Shown here piece by piece: positions 55,917 to 63,836 of a stretch of 64,000 bases of DNA. The position numbers and the translations under genes are program-made. Under the pieces are notes generated by a model. It was not told the DNA's origin. It saw only the letters and a list, made by a program, of their open reading frames with translations, and made no database searches. Origin of the DNA: Alphaproteobacteria bacterium (lineage in GTDB: Bacteria > Pseudomonadota > Alphaproteobacteria > Micavibrionales > Micavibrionaceae); contig JAUIIA010000008.1 of the NCBI GenBank assembly GCA_030432025.1, positions 34,209 to 98,208 on the forward strand. Direction: 5' to 3'. How positions within the stretch are numbered: the stretch's first letter is position 1; every line of letters begins with the position of its first letter.

Positions 55917-57452
55917 ATGAAACCTGCCTATATCCGTTCGACAGTCTTTAATCTGTGCTTTTACGTCATTGTCGGCATCATGTGCTTTATCATGCTGCCG
56001 ACGCTGTTTTTGCCGCGGCGTTTTTATATGGGTACGGTGCATCTGTTTGTGTACACCGTGTATTTTCTGGAACGCACGATACTCGGGCTAAAATACGAAG
56101 TGCGCGGGGCAGAGAGCCTGCCCAAAGGCGGCCCATACATTCTGGCCGCGAAGCATCAATCAGCTTACGAGACAATGAAGCTGCATGTCCTGTTTAAGGA
56201 CCCTGCCGTTATCCTGAAAAAAGAACTGCTGCGTATTCCTTTATGGGGCTTGTATCTAAAGAAAAGCGGACCGATTGCGATTGACCGCAGCACGCCCGAT
56301 TCCGCGATTGAATCCATTCAGGAAGGCGCCAAACGGATTAAAGCCGAAGGCCGCCCGATCGTCATTTTTCCACAAGGTACGCGTGTGAGTACGGATGCCA
56401 CGACGGATCAAAAACCATATAAGGTCGGTGTGGCCCGCATTCAGGAAGCAACCGACTTGCCGATCATTCCGATGGCGATGAATGCCGGTTTATTTTGGCC
56501 GCGAAACAGCTGGTTCAAATCTAGTGGAACGGTTGTTTTCGAATTTCTTCCGCCGATTGAAGCTGGATTGAAACGCGATGAATTACTCAGAAAGCTGGAA
56601 AATGAAATTGAACCTGCGAGTATTAGCCTGATGAATGAAGCCAAGGAAAAAGCATTGAACAAGCAAGGTGGTTTTAAAGCCGCACTATTTAGCTTAATCG
56701 GAATCTGTGCCGTGCTGTTCGCGGCCTACAGCGCTCTCTGGTTTTATGTCGCCGAGGAAATCAAACGCCAATATCCGATCGCGCTTGCGGATTTGATGGA
56801 GCCGGATGTTCAACCGCAAACGCCAGTGATCACCGGCTTTCCCGGCCAAATCAGAATGGCGGTCGACCAAGAGCGGCTGGTTACCCCCTTCGCCAGTATC
56901 GAAGTTCAGACAATTCGTGCGCATGGGTGGCCTATTCCCAACTATCCTATCACCTTGACCACTGGCCCCATTCAGGCGAAGAATTTCCGCTGGCTACAAC
57001 CTTTGCGCTTCGACTCGCTCATGGCGGTTGTGAATACAGACGGGCAGGATTTGAATGTACGTGAAAGCGAACTGATACGTGATGACTTCGTCGCCAGCCT
57101 GGAAGGAACGCTGGATTTGAAGCAGGAGCCTGTTCCCGCGCCCGACATGGTGATTACACTCAAGAACTTCAAATCATTCCTAAACGCGCTCAAAAGCAGC
57201 GATATCATCGATAATCGTGCAGCCTCCTTTACCGAAGGTGCTTTGATGTTCTTTGTGAATGAAGAAGGACATGTGCAAGTGCCGCTTCAGCAAAAGGACA
57301 AGACGATTATGCTCGGCCCTGTTCCGCTTGTTGTCCTTCCCGAAAAAATCGAGGAAGCACCGCGGCGTAAGCCTATTCCTCTGGATTCTCTTCAGGATCC
57401 ATCCGACGCATCAACTTCGGATTGGGATACCCTTCGGGACCCATCTCCATAA
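55917..57452 (+). CDS. Acyltransferase (PlsC-like) fused to DUF2125-like domain
   Basis: 511 residues from the ATG at 55917. Residues 1-250 are a PlsC-type 1-acylglycerol-3-phosphate acyltransferase: two N-terminal hydrophobic segments, the catalytic motif as HQSAYE (His80, Glu85, an HX4E form), LKKELLRIPLWG, PIAIDR and FPQGTR near 155. A new membrane helix follows at about 255-280. The rest (285-490) is beta-rich and resembles DUF2125 proteins, which are usually encoded by a separate gene beside tyrC. The final 80 bases overlap convergent tyrC. Apparent gene fusion. Confidence 0.85.
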   Translation: MKPAYIRSTVFNLCFYVIVGIMCFIMLPTLFLPRRFYMGTVHLFVYTVYFLERTILGLKYEVRGAESLPKGGPYILAAKHQSAYETMKLHVLFKDPAVILKKELLRIPLWGLYLKKSGPIAIDRSTPDSAIESIQEGAKRIKAEGRPIVIFPQGTRVSTDATTDQKPYKVGVARIQEATDLPIIPMAMNAGLFWPRNSWFKSSGTVVFEFLPPIEAGLKRDELLRKLENEIEPASISLMNEAKEKALNKQGGFKAALFSLIGICAVLFAAYSALWFYVAEEIKRQYPIALADLMEPDVQPQTPVITGFPGQIRMAVDQERLVTPFASIEVQTIRAHGWPIPNYPITLTTGPIQAKNFRWLQPLRFDSLMAVVNTDGQDLNVRESELIRDDFVASLEGTLDLKQEPVPAPDMVITLKNFKSFLNALKSSDIIDNRAASFTEGALMFFVNEEGHVQVPLQQKDKTIMLGPVPLVVLPEKIEEAPRRKPIPLDSLQDPSDASTSDWDTLRDPSP

Positions 57453-58302
57453 TCTGACGACGGATTTGACGTGTTCTTGTGAATACGTCTTCCAGATATG
57501 CACCATCACCACGGCGGATTGCACGCTGCATGGCGGTCAAGTCTTCGTTAAAGCGCTGCAGGATTTCCAGCACGGCCTCACGGTTATTCAGGAACACATC
57601 ACGCCACATGATCGGGTCGGATGCCGCAATACGGGTAAACCCACGAAAACCGGAAGCAGAATACTTGATCACTTCGGATTTGATATCGTCCTCGAGTTCA
57701 TCGGCTGTACCGACAATTGTGTAGGCAATCAAGTGCGGTAAGTGGGACGTAATCCCCAGAACCAAATCATGATGGTCAGCGTCCATCAGCTCGATCATCG
57801 CCCCGCAGCCTTCCCAGAATGCCGTGACTTTCTCAACCGCTTTGATCGGCGTACCCGCAGACGGGGTCAGGATGCACCAACGCCCATCGAACAACTCCGC
57901 AAAACCGGCTTCGGGACCGGAATGTTCCGTACCCGCAATCGGGTGAGCTGGAACCAACGACACGCTTTCAGGCAACAGTGGTTCGACAGCATCGATCACT
58001 GACTTCTTAACCGAGCAGACATCACTCAACACAGATTCAGGCGCCATATAGGGCGCGATTTGTTCCGCGACAGCATGGATCGCGCCAACAGGCACGGCCA
58101 TGATCACTAGATCACTGCCAATAACGCTTTTGGCGATATCGGGCGTCACAACATCGGCAAAGCCCAGTTCACGTACTTTCGCGCAAACATCTTCATTCAC
58201 ATCCGCGGCGACCAGCTTGTTCGCCAGCTTCGCACGATTGATACAATGCGCGAGTGATGAACCGATGAGGCCCATGCCGATAATGGTAATTTTTTCAAAC
58301 AT
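57373..58302 (-). CDS. tyrC: Prephenate/arogenate dehydrogenase family protein
   Basis: 309 residues from the ATG at 58302. A start at 58347 would overlap the metA reading frame. Oxidative decarboxylation step of tyrosine synthesis. NAD-binding IIGMGLIGSSLAH at the start, catalytic His region PAHPIAGTEHSGPEAG, and the helical dimerisation domain with DHHDLVLGITSHLPHLIAY. Whether it prefers prephenate or arogenate cannot be read from the sequence. The 3' end overlaps the acyltransferase fusion by 80 bases. Confidence 0.92.
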   Translation of the reverse strand: MFEKITIIGMGLIGSSLAHCINRAKLANKLVAADVNEDVCAKVRELGFADVVTPDIAKSVIGSDLVIMAVPVGAIHAVAEQIAPYMAPESVLSDVCSVKKSVIDAVEPLLPESVSLVPAHPIAGTEHSGPEAGFAELFDGRWCILTPSAGTPIKAVEKVTAFWEGCGAMIELMDADHHDLVLGITSHLPHLIAYTIVGTADELEDDIKSEVIKYSASGFRGFTRIAASDPIMWRDVFLNNREAVLEILQRFNEDLTAMQRAIRRGDGAYLEDVFTRTRQIRRQIMEMGPEGYPNPKLMRRMDPEENPEE

Positions 58303-58398
58303 AATTAACTTTCGACCTTTTGCATTTAGGCGTTGATTACAATACACATAAATGCGGTACTACACATACCCAGTGCGATTTCAGAAATCAAAGAGATT

Positions 58399-59454
58399 AT
58401 GCCGTTAGTTGCTTATAAAGATTTGCCGACATTTGACCGCCTGAGGGAGGAAGGGCGAACAGTCCTGCCTGCGGATCGTGCGAAAACGCAGGAAATCCGC
58501 GAGATGCATATCGGCTTACTCAATATGATGCCGGATGCAGCCCTGCAGGCGACGGAACGGCAATTTTTCCGTCTGGTCGGTGAATCCAACAAAATTGCAC
58601 AGTTCTATGTGCACCCTTTTACACTGCCGCAGCTTGAACGCAGCGATGAAGCCAAGGCTTACGTTAAGCAGTATTACGAGACTTTCGAACAGCTTCAGGA
58701 CGAGGGTCTCGACGGGCTGATTATTACAGGTGCAAATGTCAGTGACCCCGACCTGACCAAGGCCGAATTTTGGGAACCGTTACAAGAAGTGATGGACTGG
58801 GCGTGGGAGAATGTAGTGTCTACGCTAAGCTCCTGCCTCGCAACACACGCCATCATGGAGTTTTCCTACGACAAGAAACGCACACCTATCGGGCATAAAC
58901 GCTGGGGCGTATACAAGCACCGCGTATTGGACCGCAAGCATCTGATTATGCGTGGGGTGAACACCGTGTTTGATGTGCCGCATTCCCGTCACAACGAAAT
59001 TACACATCAGCAATTCGAGGAAGCGGGTTTGAATGTCCTGATCACGGACGAAGAAGATCACGTTCATATGGCCGTCAGCGAAGATGGTTTCCGCCGTGTC
59101 ATGCTGCAAGGTCATCCTGAATACGACATGGTCAGTCTTTACAAAGAATATAAGCGCGAAGTGCAAAGCTACCTCGATGGTACGCGCCCGAATTACCCCC
59201 CTGTTCCTGAAAATTATTTTTACGGTGAGTCATTAGAGCGCATTAAGGTCATGCGTCGTAAGGTCGAAGCCGGAGATGATGATTGGGCCGTGGCGGATGA
59301 AGAGATGCGCAGTATTCTGGACAATAGCTGGGCCGATACCGCACGCAGCATTGTCGGCAACTGGACGGGTCTGGTGTATCAGCTCACCAATGTTGATCGT
59401 AAAAAGCAGTTTATGGATGGTGTCGATCCGAACGACCCGCTTGCCAGTGTTTAA
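58399..59454 (+). CDS. metA: Homoserine O-acyltransferase (MetA family)
   Basis: 351 residues from the ATG at 58399. The frame opens at 58333 without family support. It acylates homoserine in methionine synthesis. The nucleophile Cys146 is in SSCLATHA, with His239 and Glu241 in LQGHPEYD. The acyl-donor loop reads ITGANVSDPD, the alphaproteobacterial subfamily form, so succinyl versus acetyl specificity cannot be decided. I found no SAM-II-like riboswitch upstream. The stop shares TTAA with the convergent methyltransferase. Confidence 0.93.
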   Translation: MPLVAYKDLPTFDRLREEGRTVLPADRAKTQEIREMHIGLLNMMPDAALQATERQFFRLVGESNKIAQFYVHPFTLPQLERSDEAKAYVKQYYETFEQLQDEGLDGLIITGANVSDPDLTKAEFWEPLQEVMDWAWENVVSTLSSCLATHAIMEFSYDKKRTPIGHKRWGVYKHRVLDRKHLIMRGVNTVFDVPHSRHNEITHQQFEEAGLNVLITDEEDHVHMAVSEDGFRRVMLQGHPEYDMVSLYKEYKREVQSYLDGTRPNYPPVPENYFYGESLERIKVMRRKVEAGDDDWAVADEEMRSILDNSWADTARSIVGNWTGLVYQLTNVDRKKQFMDGVDPNDPLASV

Positions 59455-60194
59455 TTCTCGGCCAGTCCCGTTGCGGGTTTAGGCATAAATATCCCGCGCC
59501 CACGCACCGTTACCTTCGAACCAGATCCCGGATCTGCTGTGGCATAGAGCTGCTTGCTGACTTCAACGATATGGACGCCCGCAACGATGGGCACGACCGA
59601 GCGCCCGACATTTTCGAAAAAGCCCGCAGATTTCAGAACAGGCGTGAATTTGAGGGGCGGCATGAACAAAGCTTCCTCCGTATGTTCATGCGCGAATAAA
59701 CTATCCCGTAAAGCGTAGTTAAGCTGGGATAAAGAGTATGGCGTACCATGGCCGAACGGTGCCCAGTCCGCACGCGCCCAAAAGCCCGACCTGTTCGGAA
59801 CTACGACGATCATACGGCCGTTAGATTTGAGAACACGCCATATTTCCTGCAATGACGGTTTGAGAAATTCCGCGAACTCCAGATTATGCATCATCAGGAT
59901 GCGGTCGACAGAATTGGTTTCGATCGGCAACTCGGAAGGCTCGGACAAAGCGACACAATTTACATCATCATGTGGCCAATGGTGGGCACCCTGCCCCGCA
60001 GGCATCATCGCGAATACGCGCTCCGCCTCTTCTTTGAACATACGCAGATAAGGCGTAGCATAACCCGTTCCCATTACGCGTAAATCATGGACGTCGGGCC
60101 ACAGCTCACGAATGCGTTCCTGCAAGATGCGGCGAACAACGCGTCCGACTTTGCTGTTATAGAAGGTTTTGAAATCGTAAACCGATGCGTACAT
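59451..60194 (-). CDS. Class I SAM-dependent methyltransferase
   Basis: 247 residues. Methyltransf_11-type fold. The SAM site begins at LRVMGTGYATPYL near 38, which is a weaker than usual glycine loop. DRILMMHNLEFAEF and EIWRVLKSNGRMIVVVPN follow. The substrate is unknown. A C-terminal 70-residue extension ends in the basic stretch KVTVRGRGIFMPKP. It is ten bases downstream of mutT on the same strand. Confidence 0.85.
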   Translation of the reverse strand: MYASVYDFKTFYNSKVGRVVRRILQERIRELWPDVHDLRVMGTGYATPYLRMFKEEAERVFAMMPAGQGAHHWPHDDVNCVALSEPSELPIETNSVDRILMMHNLEFAEFLKPSLQEIWRVLKSNGRMIVVVPNRSGFWARADWAPFGHGTPYSLSQLNYALRDSLFAHEHTEEALFMPPLKFTPVLKSAGFFENVGRSVVPIVAGVHIVEVSKQLYATADPGSGSKVTVRGRGIFMPKPATGLAEN

Positions 60195-60204
60195 ATATGC
60201 TGTT

Positions 60205-60651
60205 TTACAGCAAATCGCGTAAGGTTGTCACCAAAGGAAGATCGGCTTCGGGCATCGGGTAATCCAGCATGTCGATGGGTTTAACCCATGCGAAGGCCTG
60301 ATGCTCCTTAAGCTGCGGTTCGCCCAGCCACTTACGGCAAGCAAATAAAGGCATGAGCAAATGAAAGTCATCGTAAGAATGTGAGGCAAAAGCGATAGGC
60401 AGATAGCAAGTCGGACGGGTTTCAATGCCCAGCTCTTCCTCTAGCTCACGCATTAGGGCGAATTCAGGGGTTTCCCCCTCATCGACCTTACCGCCCGGAA
60501 ACTCCCACAGACCGCCCATCGATTTGTTTTCGGGGCGTTGCGCCAACAATACTTCGCCCTTTTCGTTGATGAGGGCCACAGCCGCCACCAGAACGATTGG
60601 TAAATCGGGGGCTTCGGGCTTCGGGTTTTGCAAAGCGATATCACATGTCAT
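60205..60651 (-). CDS. mutT: Nudix hydrolase MutT
   Basis: 148 residues. The Nudix box is complete: GGKVDEGETPEFALMRELEEELG in overlapping view, with RELEEELG holding the metal-binding glutamates near 72-79. VLLAQRPENKSMGGLWEFPG just before it is typical of MutT enzymes that remove 8-oxo-dGTP. It ends ten bases before the methyltransferase gene. A terminator of the upstream PPIase gene lies just before its start, so it needs its own promoter or readthrough. Confidence 0.92.
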   Translation of the reverse strand: MTCDIALQNPKPEAPDLPIVLVAAVALINEKGEVLLAQRPENKSMGGLWEFPGGKVDEGETPEFALMRELEEELGIETRPTCYLPIAFASHSYDDFHLLMPLFACRKWLGEPQLKEHQAFAWVKPIDMLDYPMPEADLPLVTTLRDLL

Positions 60652-60667
60652 CTTTAAAATCCTTCAC

Positions 60668-60704
60668 AAAAAAAGCCGCGCAACACTTTCTGTCACACGG
60701 CTTT
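60668..60704 (-). terminator. Intrinsic terminator of the PPIase gene
   Basis: On the minus strand a long stem is formed by AAAGCCG (60698-60704) and CGGCTTT (60672-60678), extended inward by seven further pairs including wobbles, around a GAAAG loop. It is followed by a T run (60668-60674). It lies 18 bases past the PPIase stop. Confidence 0.85.
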
Positions 60705-60721
60705 CTTCATTCTTAATAATC

Positions 60722-61801
60722 CTAGTTTGAAGCTTCAGCAGGCTTCTTCTCTGCAGGAGCTTCCTCAGCGGCAGGCTCTTCTGCTGGTGTTTCATCACCG
60801 GCGGCAGGTTCGATAGGCTGACCGTTAATGTCAAAGACTTCAACTTTTGCGTCATCGCGCCAGTCAGCAACCAGCTCGTTCAACACTGCACCACGCAATT
60901 GTGCTGCAAGAAACGGTTTTGCTTGCTCAAGTGTGGCAGGCGGACGATTACGAGCTTCGGAAACTTCGATGATGTGGTAGCCGAACTCTGTCTTCAGAGG
61001 CTCTTCTGTCATCTCACCCGGCTTCAGTTCAAACGCCTTTTCGATGAAGGCCGGAATGACCTGGTCCTGCTTGGAGATGTAACCAAGCTCACCACCATTT
61101 TCCTTAGTAGCGTCTGTTGAGTGTTCTTTCGCCAGTTCTGCGAAATCAGCACCGTCTTTCAACTGCTTGATGAGGTCTTTAGCTTTTGCTTCGTCTTCTA
61201 CCAAAATGTGACGTGTTTTCACTTCAGGGATTTCAGGGAAGTTTTCTACGTAACTGTCATAAGCGGCTTTGATGCGCTCATCAGTCATGGCTTTATCAAC
61301 CTGCTTTTGAACGTAAACGCCTTTAACAATCTGGTCTTTGGCAGCAGCCAGCTGTTTTTTAACCATTGGGTCACTGTCCAGATTTACACCCTGGACCTGC
61401 TTATTAATCACGCTGGCATTCACAACCTGATCACGAGCAAGCGGGAAAAGCTGCTGCACAGGTAGCTGCTGTGTTTGCGGTGGCAATGTCTGGATGAAAT
61501 TAAACACATCAAGACGTGTGATGTCCTGACCCGCAACTTTCGCAACGACAGGGTTACCCGGCTCAATATTCGGCGCAGGCGCAGTAGCATCCTGTGCGGC
61601 TTGCTGAGCGGCAGGGTCAGCCGCTGCAGTATTGCTCGCTACCTGAGTAGAAGCAGAGGAAGCATCGTCATCGCCCTTATTCATTTGAGTCGATAGGTAG
61701 GCAATCGCACCTACAGCGACGACCAGTAAGACAACAAGAACCACAATGACCGCGTTCCCGCGCTCTTGTGACCGTGTAAGTGTATTTTTGATATCAGCCA
61801 T
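60722..61801 (-). CDS. Parvulin-type peptidylprolyl isomerase
   Basis: 359 residues. A membrane helix at about 17-37 anchors the protein with the rest in the periplasm. An Ala/Asp-rich linker follows, then a SurA-like helical region (90-190) and the PPIC rotamase domain at about 195-290 (TRHILVEDEAKAKDLI, GELGYISKQDQVIPAF, FGYHIIEVSE). The tail is Ala/Glu/Pro low-complexity. It probably assists folding of exported proteins. It is divergent from secA, a common pairing in alphaproteobacteria. argJ, which often follows it, is absent. Confidence 0.92.
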   Translation of the reverse strand: MADIKNTLTRSQERGNAVIVVLVVLLVVAVGAIAYLSTQMNKGDDDASSASTQVASNTAAADPAAQQAAQDATAPAPNIEPGNPVVAKVAGQDITRLDVFNFIQTLPPQTQQLPVQQLFPLARDQVVNASVINKQVQGVNLDSDPMVKKQLAAAKDQIVKGVYVQKQVDKAMTDERIKAAYDSYVENFPEIPEVKTRHILVEDEAKAKDLIKQLKDGADFAELAKEHSTDATKENGGELGYISKQDQVIPAFIEKAFELKPGEMTEEPLKTEFGYHIIEVSEARNRPPATLEQAKPFLAAQLRGAVLNELVADWRDDAKVEVFDINGQPIEPAAGDETPAEEPAAEEAPAEKKPAEASN

Positions 61802-61968
61802 TAGTTTCCACTTCAGTTATGAGTAAATTATGTATCGTGCAGACTAGCGAAAGAGGTTTGCTAATTCAAGCGATGCTTTTTGCCTTTAATCGACGCTGCT
61901 TTGTGGGGTTTTTCGGTTTTTATGAATAATAAACCCGCCGCTTTTTTGCGCTCGTTTCCAAGCTTCAA

Positions 61969-61997
61969 TTGACGCAGTGTTCCTCAAGGCTTATATC
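61969..61997 (+). promoter_or_regulatory. Probable sigma-70 promoter of secA
   Basis: TTGACG (61969-61974), a 17-base spacer and TATATC (61992-61997), matching five and four of six consensus positions. It lies 29 bases before the secA TTG start. A GGAG ribosome site is at 62015-62018. Sequence match only. Confidence 0.6.
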
Positions 61998-62025
61998 AGG
62001 TAACGAATAGAAATGGAGTCATGAC

Positions 62026-63822
62026 TTGTTAGGCCTAGCCACTAAGATTTTCGGTTCATCCAACGAACGCGCATTAAAAAATTATCATAAGCAAATTGCC
62101 CCGATAAACGAGCTTGAAGCAAAGTTTGAAAAGATGCGCGATGCCGAGCTGCAAGCGCAGACTCAGGAATTCAAGCAGCGTCTCGAAAATGGCGAGCCGC
62201 TAGACAACCTTGCCCACGAAGCCTTCGCCGTTATGCGCGAAGCATCCAAACGTGTATTGGGCCTACGCCCCTATGATGTTCAGCTTATCGGTGGTCTGGT
62301 TTTGAACGACGGTAAGATCGCCGAGATGAAAACCGGTGAAGGTAAGACGTTGATGTCTACCCTGCCTGTTTATCTGAACGCACTTACCGGCCGCGGTGTC
62401 CATGTTGTTACCGTGAACGATTACCTGGCCGCACGTGATGCCGAGTGGATGGGCGAGATTTACAACTTCATGGGTATAAGTGTCGGGTGTATTACCAATG
62501 ACAAAAACCCGTATGACCGAAAAGCCGAATACGCGGCCGATGTCACTTACGGCACGAACAATGAATTCGGCTTCGATTACCTTCGCGATAACATGCGCTT
62601 TAGCCTCAAGGAAATGGCACAGCGTGACCATCATTTCGCGATTGTTGATGAGGTCGACTCGATTCTGATCGATGAAGCCAGAACACCGCTGATCATTTCC
62701 GGTCCTTCCGATTCCAACACCGAGCTTTACACGCAAGTTGATAAGATCATTCCTTCACTGGTCGAGGATGACTACGAGCGTGATGAAAAGCACAAGACCA
62801 TTGCTTTGACGGATGAAGGTACCGAGCATGTTGAGCAATTGTTGACCGAGCATGGCTTGCTAGAAGAAGGCAGCAACATGTACGACATCCAGAACATTTC
62901 TCTGGTTCACCATGTTAACCAAGGCTTGCGTGCGCACCAGCTTTTCCAAGCCGAGAAGGATTATATCGTCAAAGACGGCAAAGTTATTCTGATTGATGAA
63001 TTTACAGGCCGTATGATGGATGGTCGTCGCCTTTCCGAAGGCTTACACCAAGCCATCGAAGCCAAAGAGAATGTCGACATTCAAACCGAAAACCAGACAC
63101 TGGCTTCTATCACGTTCCAGAACTACTTCCGTATCTACGACAAGCTGGCGGGTATGACCGGTACAGCAATGACCGAAGCGGCGGAATTTGCGGAGATTTA
63201 CAATCTCGGTGTGGTTTCTATTCCGACACATGTGCCGATTGCCCGTATTGACCATGACGACAAGATTTACAAGAACCTGGCCCAAAAAGAAGATGCGATT
63301 GTCCAACTGATTGCGGATTGTCATGAGCGTGAGCAACCTGTTTTGGTTGGTACCGTTTCCATCGAGAAGTCAGAGCAGCTTTCAGCACGACTGAAGAAAG
63401 AAAAGATCAAACATAATGTCCTGAACGCCCGTCACCATGAGCAAGAAGCCTACATTGTCGGGCAAGCGGGCCGTCCGGGTGCCGTTACAATCGCTACAAA
63501 CATGGCGGGTCGCGGTACGGACATTAAGCTGGGCGGTAACGCCGAGATGCGTATCGAGGAAGAGCTCGGTGAGGATTTTGATCCGATTACGGACAAAAAA
63601 GCGATTGAGAAAATCGAGAAGCAAATTGAAGCTGACAAGCAAACGGTTCTGGAGGCCGGTGGTCTGACAGAATTTGCTAACCCGACAAAATCCACGCTGT
63701 TCCGTAAGAGCGGTGAACGTGTTGACGTCGATCTGCGCGGCATCATGAATCGCGGTGATATGAGCACGAACTATCCTCTTATGCCCGGTGATGTTGTCAC
63801 GGTGCCTGAACGCGCCTTTTAA
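62026..63822 (+). CDS. secA: SecA 5' part joined to a Wza-like tail (chimeric ORF)
   Basis: 598 residues. It starts at TTG ([15 protein letters not shown]) behind a GGAG site. Residues 1 to about 540 are normal SecA, the ATPase of Sec secretion: Walker A MKTGEGKT at 101-108, [12 protein letters not shown] near 205, the preprotein cross-linking region, and [11 protein letters not shown] of the second nucleotide domain. SecA should then continue for another 300 or more residues (QLRGRSGRQGD arginine-finger motif, helical scaffold, zinc tail). Instead, from VLEAGGL (541-547) on, the frame reads as the end of a polysaccharide-export protein. As written it cannot be a working SecA. Confidence 0.9.
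   Translation: MLGLATKIFGSSNERALKNYHKQIAPINELEAKFEKMRDAELQAQTQEFKQRLENGEPLDNLAHEAFAVMREASKRVLGLRPYDVQLIGGLVLNDGKIAEMKTGEGKTLMSTLPVYLNALTGRGVHVVTVNDYLAARDAEWMGEIYNFMGISVGCITNDKNPYDRKAEYAADVTYGTNNEFGFDYLRDNMRFSLKEMAQRDHHFAIVDEVDSILIDEARTPLIISGPSDSNTELYTQVDKIIPSLVEDDYERDEKHKTIALTDEGTEHVEQLLTEHGLLEEGSNMYDIQNISLVHHVNQGLRAHQLFQAEKDYIVKDGKVILIDEFTGRMMDGRRLSEGLHQAIEAKENVDIQTENQTLASITFQNYFRIYDKLAGMTGTAMTEAAEFAEIYNLGVVSIPTHVPIARIDHDDKIYKNLAQKEDAIVQLIADCHEREQPVLVGTVSIEKSEQLSARLKKEKIKHNVLNARHHEQEAYIVGQAGRPGAVTIATNMAGRGTDIKLGGNAEMRIEEELGEDFDPITDKKAIEKIEKQIEADKQTVLEAGGLTEFANPTKSTLFRKSGERVDVDLRGIMNRGDMSTNYPLMPGDVVTVPERAF
63646..63822 (+). other. Segment encoding C-terminus of a Wza/XrtA-type exopolysaccharide export protein
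   Basis: In the frame continued from secA, the codons after VLEAGG give [15 protein letters not shown], then [12 protein letters not shown] and a final [15 protein letters not shown]. This is the characteristic end of the Wza-like outer-membrane export proteins, especially those of PEP-CTERM/XrtA exopolysaccharide loci. The N-terminal signal peptide, Poly_export and SLBB parts are missing. VLEAGGL is compatible with both families, so the junction lies within 63646-63666. Confidence 0.82.
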
Positions 63823-63836
63823 AGCTGGGAGCTGAT

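Noticed and set aside
58303..58398. Possible SAM riboswitch upstream of metA
   Set aside because: The leader lacks the SAM-II core as I know it and shows no convincing pseudoknot. It is also partly the tyrC upstream region.
62026..63822. A natural SecA-polysaccharide export fusion with new function
   Set aside because: Both parts are incomplete at the junction. SecA lacks the arginine finger and scaffold, and the export protein lacks its signal peptide and pore domain. A chimera or rearrangement explains it better.
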